Origin: Tubulanus polymorphus
Taxonomy: Eukaryota; Nemertea; Palaeonemertea; Tubulaniformes; Tubulanidae
Length of the DNA: 64,000 nucleotides
Reading direction: 5' to 3'
Assembly: GCF_964204645.1 (NCBI RefSeq)
Contig: NC_134025.1
Span: 21,048,001-21,112,000, forward strand
Position numbers and translations under genes: made by a program. This document shows, piece by piece, positions 48,927-62,100 of this stretch (position 1 is the stretch's first letter; every line of letters begins with the position of its first letter). The notes beneath the pieces are model-generated. The model worked only from the letters and a program-made list of their open reading frames with translations. It was not told the origin of the DNA and made no database searches.

Positions 48927-49053
48927 TAGGACCCGGTTTCATGGTCGTGAGTTAGATTCAGCTCTTGAGTCAAATCAGTTCATTACCAGTTACTATATCT
49001 CTTGGGTCAAAACTAACACACAACTGTGGAACTAGGGTTAGGGTGGAGTCCAG
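48927..49053. mobile_element. about 125-bp MITE, GGACCCAGTTCCACAGTT family, copy d
   Basis: GTAGGACCCGGTTTCATGGT at the left, CAACTGTGGAACTAGGG and GGAGTCCAG at the right, with GAGTCAAATCAGTT/AACTAAC words inside. Confidence 0.55.
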
Positions 49054-50233
49054 ATCTTTCTCTTATTCGCCAATTCGATGCATTGCTTAAAAGTCGCGTG
49101 GACTTTTCCGACGGAGACTTGAAATAAAAATTCACTTTTAGTGCAGTTTTAGTTTATCGTGTTTAGCGCAGTTTTCCGTAAAATACAATAAGATACGTGA
49201 CCTAATATCGTTGTGACACGTCTTCGAGTAGACTTTGGCTCCTTACCCCCATAAACCTTTGAATATAACGGCGTTCTAACCTGACAACGAATTGAGAAAA
49301 AAATATCGCGTTTTATTCAGTCGTCTGTCCGTCAAAATAATGCGCAAAGGGATGGGCGATGATACAAAAATATAGTTCAAGACATTTTTTACAATATACA
49401 GATCTATAATAACTCTGAATTTTTCTAGGCTAATTCCAGTCTCGATGCAACCATGAAAACAAACCTTCATTTTTAACGATATCCTGTTATTGTCGACTGT
49501 AACGGGTCAAACACAAACAGCCGATTTTAGGGATAGGCTCGATCGCGGAGTGGGCATAATAGTGTAAACCGTCGACACTATAACTGGGCCATCCCCTCCT
49601 CCTCGCCGGCGAAAACAACATTCAATTCATTCGGATTACATAGAATTGGAAAATAACAAGGTTGGGCGTCGTCGGATGGCCTTAACTAAAATTTGTGCGT
49701 CTTTAGCTTTTAATTTGTAAATATGAACAGCTTTACGTACAAAATCATAAAAATGTGATACAGAGAGATGATTTGAATAGATAGAAATAGTAGTTAATTT
49801 TACTCTATATCCTAATAACTTTATACAATATTCATATTCATCATGTGTATTGATTTTATATTTTTAACCGACACTGGACAGTCCATATAAGGTACTTGAC
49901 CATTGATCAGTGCCGGACTGGCCACTGGCATGTCAGTGCCATAAACTCTTATACTCTTCCATCCCGCTCTCTCTCTCATCTGGACATACAGAATAAAGAT
50001 CTATCATCATATTCATGCTGCAATTATAGTTAGAGTCATTTTTTTAATACATCTGAGCTGGAAACCTCGTTATCAAATACAATCTTGCTGTTAGGATTTT
50101 GTACGTGAGGAGTTAAATCACGGCGACGGAAAAACATATACGTAGTGGGCTTAGCATATACCATAGTATTATAGTATGCATATTAAGTATGTATTGATGA
50201 GCCCTTGCGGGCTAAGTTGGGATCACCGCCAGG

Positions 50234-50511
50234 CAGGCCCGTAGCGTGAGGAATATGCGGGTGGGTTGGTTTTTGATTTGATTGGAACTGTAGGGGGTCA
50301 GCAGTGAGTTAATGCTGCCCTCCCCCAAGAAGATTTTGAAAATTGTATGCTGAAATTGGGCCTCTCGGAGATTTCCGTTGATATAATGAAGGTGTATATG
50401 AATAAATGAACAAATTCTTAACTACAAATGTATTACTACGTTGCAATGTAAGTGTAACGTTTTTGTTTAACATTTACTTTAAGATTTTTCGCGCCACGTC
50501 GGACGGGCCTG
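50234..50511. mobile_element. MITE with CAGGCCCGTAGCG termini, copy b
   Basis: CAGGCCCGTAGCGTGAGG at the left and GACGGGCCTG at the right are inverted. Related to 12203-12369 and non-coding. Confidence 0.55.
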
Positions 50512-52042
50512 TGGGCTACAAAAAGAATCGTATCGCTTGAACCCCATAACCAAGAGTTAACCAGAAAATTACGATATTTTTAGGCTAGTTGAATGAAAAC
50601 TGCCAATAGTCCATACAATCTAGAGAAATTGTTGGCGCAATTACAGAAAATGCCTTTTGCCGCCTAAAAAGATGAGCTAATACGAAGGTAGCACGTCATC
50701 ATTTTTTTGTCTTATTCCATTGTTTGTATTTTTTGCGAATGACACAACCAGCGACAGGGGAATCAGTCCAAAAGACGGGTCCCGATCAAACGTTCACAAT
50801 GCTTATTCTTCACTATACGCGAAATGCTTGAAAGTTCAAGGGATCCTACTTCAAGCTCCCACGGCGAACCTATTGTATTGACCGCACAAAGAATCGGATA
50901 TTCTTCAAAGGTATCCGACAGAAATTAAAAATTCTTATCGAAACTCCAAAGGTGTCTGAATATTTTGAATATACAATCAACGTTGATGGCGATCGTTGTT
51001 GCATATTGCATTTACAGTGTGGTTGCCGCCGACTCTTGAGAGAGAGAGAGAGAGCTTTTAGACATATTACATTATAATCAATACTTAACAAGGTTTTCGT
51101 ATAACGGAATGTAATCTTTTGAAGTTTATTCTGTAAAACACCGATTTCGTTATTTATACCACCCACCGGTTTTGTTAAACGGTACATAATTGCCGTTGTC
51201 CGACCACAAATTTACATGCTCGATGTCAACGTGTCAGTGAAGTTTTAACTGGAAAAAAATACCGGCCACACACGTCGAAATTTAGGCAGGTTATACCTAT
51301 ATCACTGGTGGCGATATACCACCCAGAATTTACAGAAAACCTGGACGTCGTAATTCAACCGTAGGTTCTCACCTGTCAAAATCGAAACAGTTCCTCCTCT
51401 CCTCTCAGTGTCCCGTTTGCTTGTTTGTTAGTTTCTCGTTGATTGCACGTAGCTTTTTCGACCTATGAGTTTTTTGACCACACAAAATTCAGCTCAGTTT
51501 AAATCAGGTTAGCTATATAGCGAACATCTATGAATTAAAAAGCGACGTATCGCTTCGCCGATGAAAGGGAAGAAAATAGCTGCCAAGGGGGTGGGGGGGC
51601 TCGCGAACGAACCCCCTTAAATGTTCATAGTGCCCTTCAATAAGTCAGTGTAAAAAAATTTTGGCCAAGGTTTTTCGAAATTTGGATACAATTTTCATGT
51701 TTTTTTTTGTGGAGAATGTTCATGTTTTTGTAAAAATGAAAATTCATCCATTCTAAGATTATTTACTCAGATACCCGGGCACTTCAGATTAGCCCTTTTC
51801 CACGGTGAAAGTGCCATCATTCACGATGAAAGTTCCCTTTTTCTTAGAATGGAACTGTCCCTCCAAAAAGCTCGGCACAGGCCTGATGCGAATTGAATTA
51901 GTTTTGATGTACATGCTTCAATTTCAATCGGGTTTAGTAAGGTAATTTAATGATAACTTAATTCTAAGATTATGCGGAAATGCTGACATTATGGGAATCT
52001 AATACTACGTGTATATTTATCACGATTTATCGGACATATAAT

Positions 52043-52185
52043 ATACAGTAAACCTGGCATACATATCGGACAAACTGGGACCGGTAAAATCATCGGTCCG
52101 AGGTAAGGATCAGAAGATACGTCAGGAAATCAGAAAATGATTTGTGTGGTTCGAGTAGGTCATGTCTCAGCAAGGCGAGGTTTAA
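52043..52185. mobile_element. MITE, CGGACAAACTGGGAC family, copy a
   Basis: It starts ATACAGTAAACCTGGCATAC, contains CGGACAAACTGGGACCGG and GGTCCGAGGTAAGGA, and ends GGCGAGGTTTAA. It is aligned throughout with 53841-54020. The TA and ACAGTAAACC end suggest a mariner/pogo derivative. Confidence 0.6.
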
Positions 52186-52198
52186 TCGGGTACACATA

Positions 52199-52485
52199 AG
52201 CCGCGATCACACGAGCGTATTTGGCCCGGGCTAAATTCGGCCCAGAACAACTGTTCTCGCGATGCCTGTTTAGCCCGGTCCAGATTTGGCCCGACCAAAA
52301 ACGTCGGACCAGGCCCGCACCAAGTTTTAACACGATGCAAATGACGGAAATAACTCACTTCGCTTTGTTTAATGTTTAGTATCGAGTGAGCAGTTTACAT
52401 GTGAACGCACTCTCTAATTAGGCACGGGCCAAATTTAAACTGGGCCTGATCCATGCCAATTTGGACAGTCTCCGTGTGGCCGCGG
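52199..52485. mobile_element. MITE-like element, CCCGGGC-rich family, copy 2
   Basis: AGCCGCGATCACACGAGCG at the left faces CCGTGTGGCCGCGG at the right. Internal words GGCCCGGGCTAAATT and GGCCCGACC match the copy at 5711. Confidence 0.5.
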
Positions 52486-55400
52486 CCATAACTAATTTGG
52501 ACCTATGATAAAATCTGATAAGGCTAAAATGAAACTATACTTTGCTTCTCCTTATAGGCTGGGTCACTTTAGTTAACTACGATAAAATTTGTTATCAGTT
52601 CATTTCTATATAGCTGCCGGGTCTAATACTAAGTTGAACATGATTTGTAAAGGGTAGATATGCGGCCGGCCGGGTCAATGAGAAACAAGTTACCAATTTT
52701 TTAGTCTTACATTTATTTTCTTTGAATGACTTAAGCCACGGAGATGCACAACTCCTCGATATGACCGATTTTCTAGCCTCCGTGAAGTTTCCGTTAAGTT
52801 CGCAACTCGGCGCGCGCGCGGTTGCGCCAAGTACATCTACTTAAAAAACACGTCCAGGGTTTCATATCATCTAAAGTAGACTTGTCAGAACGTACATTTA
52901 TCAAAATATTGCTAGTATTTCTTTTTATTGCAGTTTAGAGATACCAGGTGTAGACACACATACACGTCTAAGGTCGACCCGCGGGATTGATTCCCACGGC
53001 ACACACAGCCAGTGTAGATGAATGATTCATCTTTACCCCTTCCTTCAGTCGGTTTTACCGGTAAAATCCACCACCACCACCAGCACCGTGATCTAATGAG
53101 GTCTTAGTCAGAGGTTTTCGTTCCAGCGCGCCGCTGCGGCAACTTGATGATTCCGCGCCGATCCACAAGTGAACGCAGATTTATCACAATTCTGATCAGA
53201 CGTTCACTTTCGCGAAGCGCTAACTCGCGGGATTAGTCACAATCTTATATCATTCTCGGCGCTACGCAATAATATATCTTCTAATACACACGGTACATGT
53301 CCTGAAAAGCCACGTCGATGACCGTAATCATATTTGGCAATCACGCGACGGAATTATTTTCAATAAGATAACTAAGCAGAAAGGGTTATTATTTTCATTT
53401 TAGATTGCAACTTTCCTTATATCAACAACAGTCAGCAATGGTGTCGTCGTAGGCCTATGTCACCGGCTTTCTGGCGTACAGTCAGTCGAATATGCACTTT
53501 CGTTGAAACCGAGAAAAATCAATTTGAAATTCTGAACTTATTTCTCGCCCTCATTTCCGGATCTTCATCTATCTCGGATATTAAGTTACAGTAAGCTGAC
53601 CTGTGTCCCTTATTAAACGAGCAAATGCCAAAGATGACTGATACTTACCAATATTTTTGAACTGAAAAAAGGGGTCGCCATACTCGACGAGGTCCAGAAA
53701 AACATTCGAGATGCAATGACCATATTCGATGGTTCACCAAAAATATAATCGATTTACATTTCGCTCTATAATAATTCATTCTCCATGTTCAAGGGAATAT
53801 ATGCCCATATATGGATATTCGACGCTAAACCATATTCATTAACATAGCTAACCTCACCTACCTCGGACAAACTGGGACTGGCAAAATTTGGTCCGAGGTA
53901 ACCGAAATCCGAGTTAAGGATATGAAAATACGTTAGGAAGTCGGAAAATGGTTTCGTTTTTGTCGACTTAGTCAAACGTCCGAGTTAGCCGTGTCCTAGT
54001 GCATGGCAAGGTTTACTGTAATTGATTAGCCCGAATAATTAGCAGAGCGTTCGTTATCACATTTGCAGAAATGAAACTTGGTGATTTTAATATGGAATAT
54101 TCAGCTCATTTTCGACATAAATTGCATATTCGACGGTTCACCAGCCAGCAATATATTGAAACGTAGCGGCAATTCACAATTGCGTAGTGTTGTCTATTGT
54201 CGAATACTGAAGTCTTTTCCAACTGGGCCAGTTCCTAAGTCATACGATACATTTTCAGAGATTTAACTGAATGAGAAAAAAGTCTTTCCGCACAAACCAT
54301 AAACGACGGAAAGGAAATAAAGAAGACAAAGAATTCCGACGAAAATAATTGTAAAATACACGTTATTTATGTTGTGTTCATTCACAAAATGTGATTTAAT
54401 ATTAGTTGAAATGTTGAAGCATAACATACATCATACGTGACACGTTTTATCGTACAATTAGCACAATGATAATTTTTCACAAAGAAAAAAGAACGAACGA
54501 TTCAAAAACTGCGGTAAACCGTATACATCGTCTAAATTGGCTGAGCAGTGTTACGGTGACATTTTCAAACTAATCGAAATGTAAAGCAGCACCTACAGTA
54601 AGGCATTAAGTTCTCCGTATTAAACTGGGTCAGATATGGCTTTAAGACCTAGGCTCGGTTTCAGGTTGAGTATTAGCATAAAATGGTTAAGTCGTTTGGA
54701 AGTATAGATCTTATTGAAAACATAACCCAAAAATTTTTTTCCGTAATGAAACTGGACATGGATTGGCCACAGGCGACCTGCAGGCTGAACTGATTTCTGC
54801 GCAAAAACCAGTTTAATGAAGTTAATTCTTTTCTAAATGATTCAAAATCTATGAAATGCCCACCCATACAGAGATCGCTATAAGATGCATCTAAATCTGA
54901 GAGAATATTTCGCGTGAGTCTCAAATTCAACACATACACCATATTATCATTACAACACTCATAAACAGGGGCGTTGAAAGCAACTTTTGATTGCCGCGGC
55001 CAAATGCCGATTTTGGACAGGTTCTAAATATTGCCGCGGCGAATATACTTAATTTCTTCAAAAACGTGGTATTCAAAGGAAAAAAAAACGTCATTCCGTA
55101 TATTATCGCTGCAGTCGCTGCACTTCCAACGCCACTGATAAAGCTAGAGATCTCGAAGGTATCGTAGAAAGGACTGGTTCGACAACCTAGCATAGACTCT
55201 TCCAGAAAACAAGACCACCACCGTAAAATCGCTTAGCAATATAACCAACAGTTACGGTTATGATAATCATTCGATAGGTCCCGTAGCGATCAGAGATTTA
55301 CAGTCAGTTGATCAGGGGCTGGAGCAGGAAAACCGTGGTCAGCAAACTGTGATTAGGCATTAACGGGCGCAGTAAAATGCTGTTAGCTAAGCGCCGTGTT

Positions 55401-56857
55401 CTTGCGAGCTCTCATCTTAAGCTGCTTAGCCTAACCATGGATAAGCCACTGACCACGGTTAGGCTGATAAGGTTTTCCTGCATCCACCCCCCGGAGGCCA
55501 GTTGCTCAAAATTTAGTTTCCGATGAAAAAAGTTCGGGTTGATACTACGATATTTATCCACCGGTTATCTTAAAGCAACTTTTCGGCAACCAGCCTCGCG
55601 TTTCTAATTAATCCAGTACAGACAACTTCTTCAAATAAGAATCGTAACAAAAAAAAACAAAACGAAATCCGCAAAATTTCAACAATTAGATGAGTCAAAC
55701 TTGGTTTATCTTTTCACTACTGGCTTATATATTTTGATATCGCAGGGGCGCGCACGAAAATCCGCATTTAAAGTCGATCGAAGAGTCCGACTAAACATAA
55801 ACACGAACATGTTACGCACAGGCTGCACAAGTCGTTTTACCGGAATCGCTTCCTCCTCAAAGAGTATATATATACTACATATTTGGAACAGCCGCGTGAT
55901 ACAAATATACAGAACAGAGAATCATTCAATCGGAGTTTAAAGTACATTCAGCAACACCTTTGAATCCATTATCAAATTTTTTTTATCTCGAAATAAAACG
56001 AGTACAATGGACTTCAGATTATCTGTTGGTTGATAATCGAGGCTAGGGCACAACTGGGGCAAGTTACTCGAAACTTGGTTCAAAACCAACAGATAAATAC
56101 CGTAGTAACAATGAACTTACAATTGTCGCTATGTCAACTTTATCCACAACAGCCAGGTTATCCAGGTTAACAGCGACCAACTTTCGAGCTACCTACCCCT
56201 GAATGTAATATCGATCGATGAACGATTATTTTTCGTAATCAGCGATTCGTAAAGCATTGACCGAAAACTGACCGTAGCGGATAATCGAGTATAGTCATCA
56301 TCGTTCCTACGAGTGGAAATAAACATATCTTAGCACAACATAAAAATATGAAGATATATACCCCGCGTGTAGTCGGTGCAGCGAACACGGGGTTATATTG
56401 TATTGTTTCTTTTTTTTTACACGGTATATTCTACAATCAACAAAAAGCACCAACTTTTGACTAAATTACACAATCACAAAAATATTTTGTTTATTAACAA
56501 CGCGCGCGCGCGCACTCACTTCCCTTGTCTTCGCATCCAACGGGAAAAAAAATGAAACGAAATAAACCTAAGATAGTTAAAAAGGAATGAAAAGCTGTTC
56601 ACGCTGATCTCTAACAGCGGCTCACAACACCAAAAATTCATCATAGCGAGAACAGTTCAACAGTTGGTAATAGTTTTAATCGTCCAGTAATAAATAGTTA
56701 CCATCATCAATCGTCAATTTGATGGATTAGATTTTTGTTATTTTCTTATTCCGTCACCCGAGAGATTAGTAGTACGTAGACTTCTACATATAATTTATCG
56801 TTATTACATAAACGTATGCCGTATTCTAAGAGAAAGCTCGTGTCGTATTCTTTATTA
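52486..56857. other. intergenic or 3'-flanking sequence, no gene recognised
   Basis: Contains the MITE copy at 53841-54020, a short (CGCG)n near 52811 and a (CCA)n near 53070. The part next to 56858 may be the 3' UTR of the acidic-tail gene, but a canonical AATAAA already lies at 56851-56856. Confidence 0.5.
53841..54020. mobile_element. MITE, CGGACAAACTGGGAC family, copy b
   Basis: CCTCGGACAAACTGGGACTG near the left and GGCAAGGTTTACTGTAAT at the right. It includes an insertion relative to copy a (GAAATCCGAGTTAAGGA). Non-coding. Confidence 0.6.
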
Positions 56858-56986
56858 TTATATGGCGTCGATGTCGAAGTCCTCCTCTTCGTCGTCGTCA
56901 TTACTCGCTTGGATCTTGGTCGCGGCCGGAACTGCTGGCTTAATCGTTTTCGTTTCGATTTGTCGCGCGTCTTTGCTGTAGACGAC
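56858..56986 (-). CDS. terminal coding exon with acidic tail, unidentified gene
   Basis: After the acceptor ATGTATTTTGTAG a phase-0 frame runs 42 codons to TAA. The first half is basic (SKDARQIETKTIKPAV) and the end strongly acidic (ASNDDDEEEDFDIDAI). GC and codon use are higher than in the flanks, and AATAAA (56851-56856) begins only two bases after the stop. A slightly later acceptor (CTACAG) would give the same frame. The upstream exons must lie to the right, possibly beyond the window; the GC-richer block with a CCAAT box near 63.8 kb is a candidate promoter. No family was recognised. Confidence 0.45.
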   Translation of the reverse strand, partial: VVYSKDARQIETKTIKPAVPAATKIQASNDDDEEEDFDIDAI

Positions 56987-57068
56987 CTACAAAATACATC
57001 GAAAATCAAATTATTCATCAAGCGTGTCGATAATCAGTTTGATCGCCATTAAATATGCGGCATGTCAT

Positions 57069-57260
57069 AGGGGTGGATATAGGGTCTGCTTCAGGGAGGA
57101 ATGCACCCCCAAAATAGGGCACGTCATATAATTACAAGTAGGGCACTCAGAAAGAAAGCTCGTCCAAAAACGTAACTCATTTTTGGAAATAAGCTTATGA
57201 AATGAAACTTTTGTAGTTAGCAATTTCATTTTCTCGTTAAGTTCAGGGGGGTGCATTCCC
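57069..57260. mobile_element. partial hAT-like MITE, GGGGCGGATC family, copy f
   Basis: GGGGTGGATATAGGGTCTGC and GCACCCCCAAAATAGGGC match the right end of copies a and e in reverse. GGGGGGTGCATTCCCTG lies at the other side. It abuts the long inverted repeat that begins at 57409. Confidence 0.5.
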
Positions 57261-57408
57261 TGCACCATCCCCTTTGCTTTTGTGCCTCTTAGCAGGTCTG
57301 CATCATTGCAAGGGGTTGTACAATTTTGGGGTTTCTGAGAGATGCCTTCCACCGAAAAAATATCTGTCAAAAGGTGAATTATCTCATCGAAGGGGGGTGT
57401 ATAGGGTA

Positions 57409-59141
57409 ATAAAGAAGTTTCCAGTTTCTAGGCGCCATTTTGTGGCGGTCCCGCAAGGTCCCCATTGTTGCAATAATTTGCGCTCATTTTTAAAACATAA
57501 GTTTAGATTGAATATCATATAGTTCTGCAGTCCCTTGCTCGACGAAATCAATTTACACACCATTTTAAAGGAAATGAAATGCAGATATTTGCTGGCGATT
57601 CTTGGAATTTTTGAACGCAACAATTGAGAACAGTGACAACGTGAAACCAAGGACCGCATATCTAGACCGTGCGTAAAAGAAATCGCAATATTTATTAATT
57701 TTAAAATATCTAAGTATCTCTTCAAGCTATATTTCCTATTTTCACAGAGGTTAAAGAGGGTTATTGGCAGTTTAAGCCTGCGTTAAAATCTTTTGAATAT
57801 CTTACCTGACGACTGATCTGTACCCGCTTGAGTTTGAGATTACGCGCAAAAGGAGTCTCCCACTGCGCATTGCAATTTCACTGAACTTTGAGATTTGCGA
57901 CAAGAAATTTTTAAATGCAATTTGATTTCTTCACATTTTCCATGGGGATATTTTGAGATGATAATCCATATCTTCTTTGTACCGTATTTTGGCGGGGGCA
58001 ATTCGTTAATCTGGTTTCGGGATCCGGTTTGAAGTGTGAACGGCCCAGTTGAGGAATTGTCGTCCAGCCTAGCGCCGATTTTGTGTTCGGTGATATCAAA
58101 CGTTTTAGAGTCGATGGTGAAATGTGCCAGTCAATTTAAACGCTTAGGGCATATTTAACACATATCTCTCTCTGGTAATCCCTCATTCTACGATCATACA
58201 ATTTAATGAATCTCAACCTTCTTGCTGGAAAACATCTACCAGAAAACCTTACTGATATAAAATTCCAATATAATATTTAAAGGGGTTCATATCTGTCCCC
58301 CATTTGATATTCTGTTTTAGGGGGTCAACGTCCAGTTTGGCAACTTTCAGCTGCGCCGCATATTCAAAAATATAAAAAAACTTAGATTTTTTTTCTAGTG
58401 TCCAACCATGAGTGGTACATTCGGTTGAAACGCAAATTAGGTTCTCAACTAGGCCACATTTGCAACCAACACAGAAAGTCCCCACTCTTACAAGAAATCC
58501 TTTAATTTCCCAACGCTACAAAACTCGAATTCATCAAAACACTCAAAGTCCATTTTCAACCATACGAAAATAAAGGTAATATATAACCATCAGAAGCAAT
58601 ATTGATGATTACAAACCAGTATATAATTTTATTTTTGCGATTTCTTTTCACAAATCTCAATGTTCAGTGAAATGGCGGTGCGCAGTGGGGAGACCCCTTT
58701 TGCGCGTAATCTCAAACTCAAGCGGGTACAGATCAGTCGTCAGGAAAGATATTTTAAAAAATTCAACGCAGGCTTAAACTGCAAATAACCCTCTTTAACC
58801 TCTGTGAAAACAGGAAATATAGCTTTAAGAGATACTTAGATATTTTAAAATTAATAAATATTGCGATTTCTTTTACGCACGGTCTAGATATGCGGTCCTT
58901 GGTTTCACATCGTCACTGTTCTCAATTGTTGCGTTCAAAAATTCCAAGAATCGCCAGCAAATATCTGCATTTCATCTCCTTTAAAATGGTGTATAAATTG
59001 ATTTCGTCGAGCAAGGGACTGCAGAACTATATGATATTCAATCTAAACTTATGTTTTAAAATTGAGCGCAAATTATCGCAACAATAGGGACCTCGAGGGA
59101 CCGCCACAAAATGGCGCCTAGAAACTGGAAACTTCTTTATT
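57409..59141. mobile_element. 1.73-kb element with about 500-bp inverted terminal arms
   Basis: Arms about 57409-57909 and 58643-59141 are reverse complements with scattered mismatches. Both outer ends read AATAAAGAAGTTTCCAG inward. Shared words include GGCGCCATTTTGTGGCGGT and CCGCATATCTAGACCGTGCG. The 730-bp centre is unrelated AT-rich sequence without an ORF of interest. It resembles foldback elements or long-TIR MITEs. Confidence 0.8.
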
Positions 59142-62100
59142 CTATCCATGTTTCAAGCAATAACCTTACCAACTAATCTAGCCCCCTTCTATTTTGGGAC
59201 CCTTTTTCATTTCCCGAAACAGAATATAAAATTTTCTTGCAAGAACATTTCATCTATAATTTCATATACTATACGTCGAACAGCTATAAAAAAATATCGA
59301 CCATCGAAAGCTAAAACAGGGAGGGCAAACCCTTACTTGCTACGAAACGCGGGCTAACAAATGCATTACAAACAAATCACCAATAAGATATTGACTATAG
59401 AGTGATAACCCACCGATAGGCTCCCGGACATGTTTAAAGCGGAAACTTGTTAAAAGAAGACATTTCAGGTCCGCTGAAGTTTGCTTTTGATAAACTGACT
59501 CCCACACGTAGAAATGAATGAGGAGCAGCAGCAGAACAATATTACCATTTCGATCATATATTAATAGTTTCCATCCGAAAATAAGATCATTGACACACAA
59601 ACTAAAAGCCAGTTTATCGGGTTATAAATCATCGTAGTATACTTCACTTGTTGAAACAGGATATGAATGTCACACCCACGCATGATATTCTTTTTTTTCT
59701 TCAAAATGAGGTCAAATTAAATTTATTACATCAAGCGCGGCGTTATCGGAGAAGCCCTTTCCCCTTTGTTGCGGAAACAAATATACTAAGTTATCTCGTA
59801 GTAGAATTCAGGAAAATAAGGGCGGGCGGTTGGTCAGTCAAAATTTCATTCCCAGGTAAAATCATCTCTAAGAGTCAAACTAAGCTTTCTAACTGCAAAC
59901 ATGGTTGTCACAATTACATGAATTGAAAAATTCCCAAGTTTTTCCCAGGTATTTCATAAGTGTTTTTTTCAATTTTTCCTAATGGAAAATGGGGCCTTTG
60001 TAAAAACGAACAGAAATTATCATACTGAGAAAGTGCTGAAGGAAGTTCCCCTCGGCAAACGCAATACGCGAAATGTAAATGAATTTCCCAAACATTTCCC
60101 TGATTAGGAGAAAATCTCTTAAATTCCCAAATATTTCCAAACTGGGAATATTATTTCAAAATGAGATTGCTTCGAAGTTGCTGTAAAAAACTGTTACAAT
60201 AATGTTTATATACATTGATACCTAGTATGCGTTATCAAAAGGGAAATTAAGCGTTTATTTTTGTGAATTTGGGCATTCATTTTGTAATCAAATATATTTC
60301 CTAGTTTCATTTTTGATAATTATTTGCTTGAGGATGTGCACGGCATCGGGCAATTCAACTCAATATTCAAATCCAATATTACTTTATTGATATTGTATTC
60401 AATATTATACATGTATCATTTATTTTCGACAATATTCAGCGATATACACGCTATTTTTCAAGGTGCCAATGAACGTTCGAGTTAGTTTTTCTCATTTAAG
60501 CTATGCGCAAAACCTTTCACCAGTTATGGGATGATTAAACTTCCATTCTAATTATTGAACACCGAACAATTAAAACGCCGAAATACAACACACAAATTCG
60601 ATCATAACACTATTAGTCACCCACAGACAAACTTCATAACAAATACCGTTGGAATCAAGCCAGCCAGCCACCGTGGATGATGTGGTTTTCAATGACCGAA
60701 ACTTGAAATGTTTTCATGATTCATACTAAAGTGTAAGCTGTCAACAATCTATGTCAAGCTATGTATTTTGTTTGTATGGCACGGCATTGTACCTATGGTG
60801 ACAATGAGTAATTGATAATTGGCATTACAATTTATCAGTCCACTTCAAATACTTCAAATGTCTTATCTTCAAAACAAACCGAAGATACACACGAATGCCG
60901 CGCAAAAAATTCATCTATTTCATCAAACGAAATAAATGACATTTAAAAAAAACTACAAGATTGGAATGTTTCATCAAACTTCACTTATTGAAATACATCC
61001 TTTCGGAGAAAAAATGCTGTATACTATGTATTTTCTTAATCATATATAACTTGAAGAAACTTGAACGAAACAACTGAACCGGAATGACAAAAACCGCAGA
61101 TATCAACTCAAGGTCGAACGAAGAAATAATCTACAACAACGTCTGCAGGTTGCGTTCCGAGAATTTGAATGTTCCCAACGTGCCAGCCAGATTTCCGGGC
61201 CAGCTGCTTATACGATCGTTTACAGGTGTTCCGATTTTTTTTCCCAACTATCTCTATAATCTATTTATTATTCACGCAATAGATTATCCCCTTAAAATCT
61301 TAATCTTTAAACAACTCCTAAGAGAATTTCGAGAGATAGAGAGCGAGTTGAAGAAACATCTCTCTGTTCCGCGGTGGTGATTATCGTCGCGCGCATATGG
61401 TTACGATAGCTTGCAGGTGCAAAACAGAGCTGCCGTTTTTTTCCCTCGACAGCGCGGGGGAAAAGTTGATCCAGATTTCGATATAAACACCTGCGCACGA
61501 TGATGATTATCGTTATCTTTCAGCCGATGATAACGTCCGTCGCATTCTTTTCGCAAAACTTCGAACCTATCCGCACGTGCAACAAGTAGCCATGAACTTC
61601 CTAAAATAAAGGCATCTCAAGTTCCGTCAAAAATCAAGTTCAGAATGCACCAACAACAAGCGAAAGGAAGCCACATCGTCAACCATTTCGACTCAACTCT
61701 TTAGAGTTCCGAACCTCGACAACTGTGAATTGTAGCCACAAACTGAACTGCCAGCCTATCAATAACCATATCAGGGACAAAAAAGTAAATTTTTTTAGGG
61801 AGATAACTTTAGGGGGACAGTAGAAACTGTTTCAAGAAACAGATTTTCAAAAGCTTAAAAAAAAAAAACTTAAGGGGGGCACTCAGTCACATCACATGGG
61901 ATAAAAAAGTAAATTTTCAGGGTGACAAGGAAAACTGAAGAATGAAAACAACTTTTGAGGGGAACGGTAGAAATTGTTTCAATAGATGGCAATAGATTAT
62001 GAGCGGCATTAAAAAAAAAAGAAGCAGGGGCAGTTAGGCACTTCTAAGAACTGTCACCGACAATCAGGGACAGTTGGCAGCTCGTAGTTCTAAAAATCTG

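Larger units (their letters stand above)
47509..52042. other. gene-poor intergenic region
   Basis: Contains two MITEs (48927-49053, 50234-50511), a short (GA)n near 51037-51055 and nothing else recognisable. The ORF at 47595-47870 (-) has one hydrophobic segment but no splice or family support. Confidence 0.55.
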
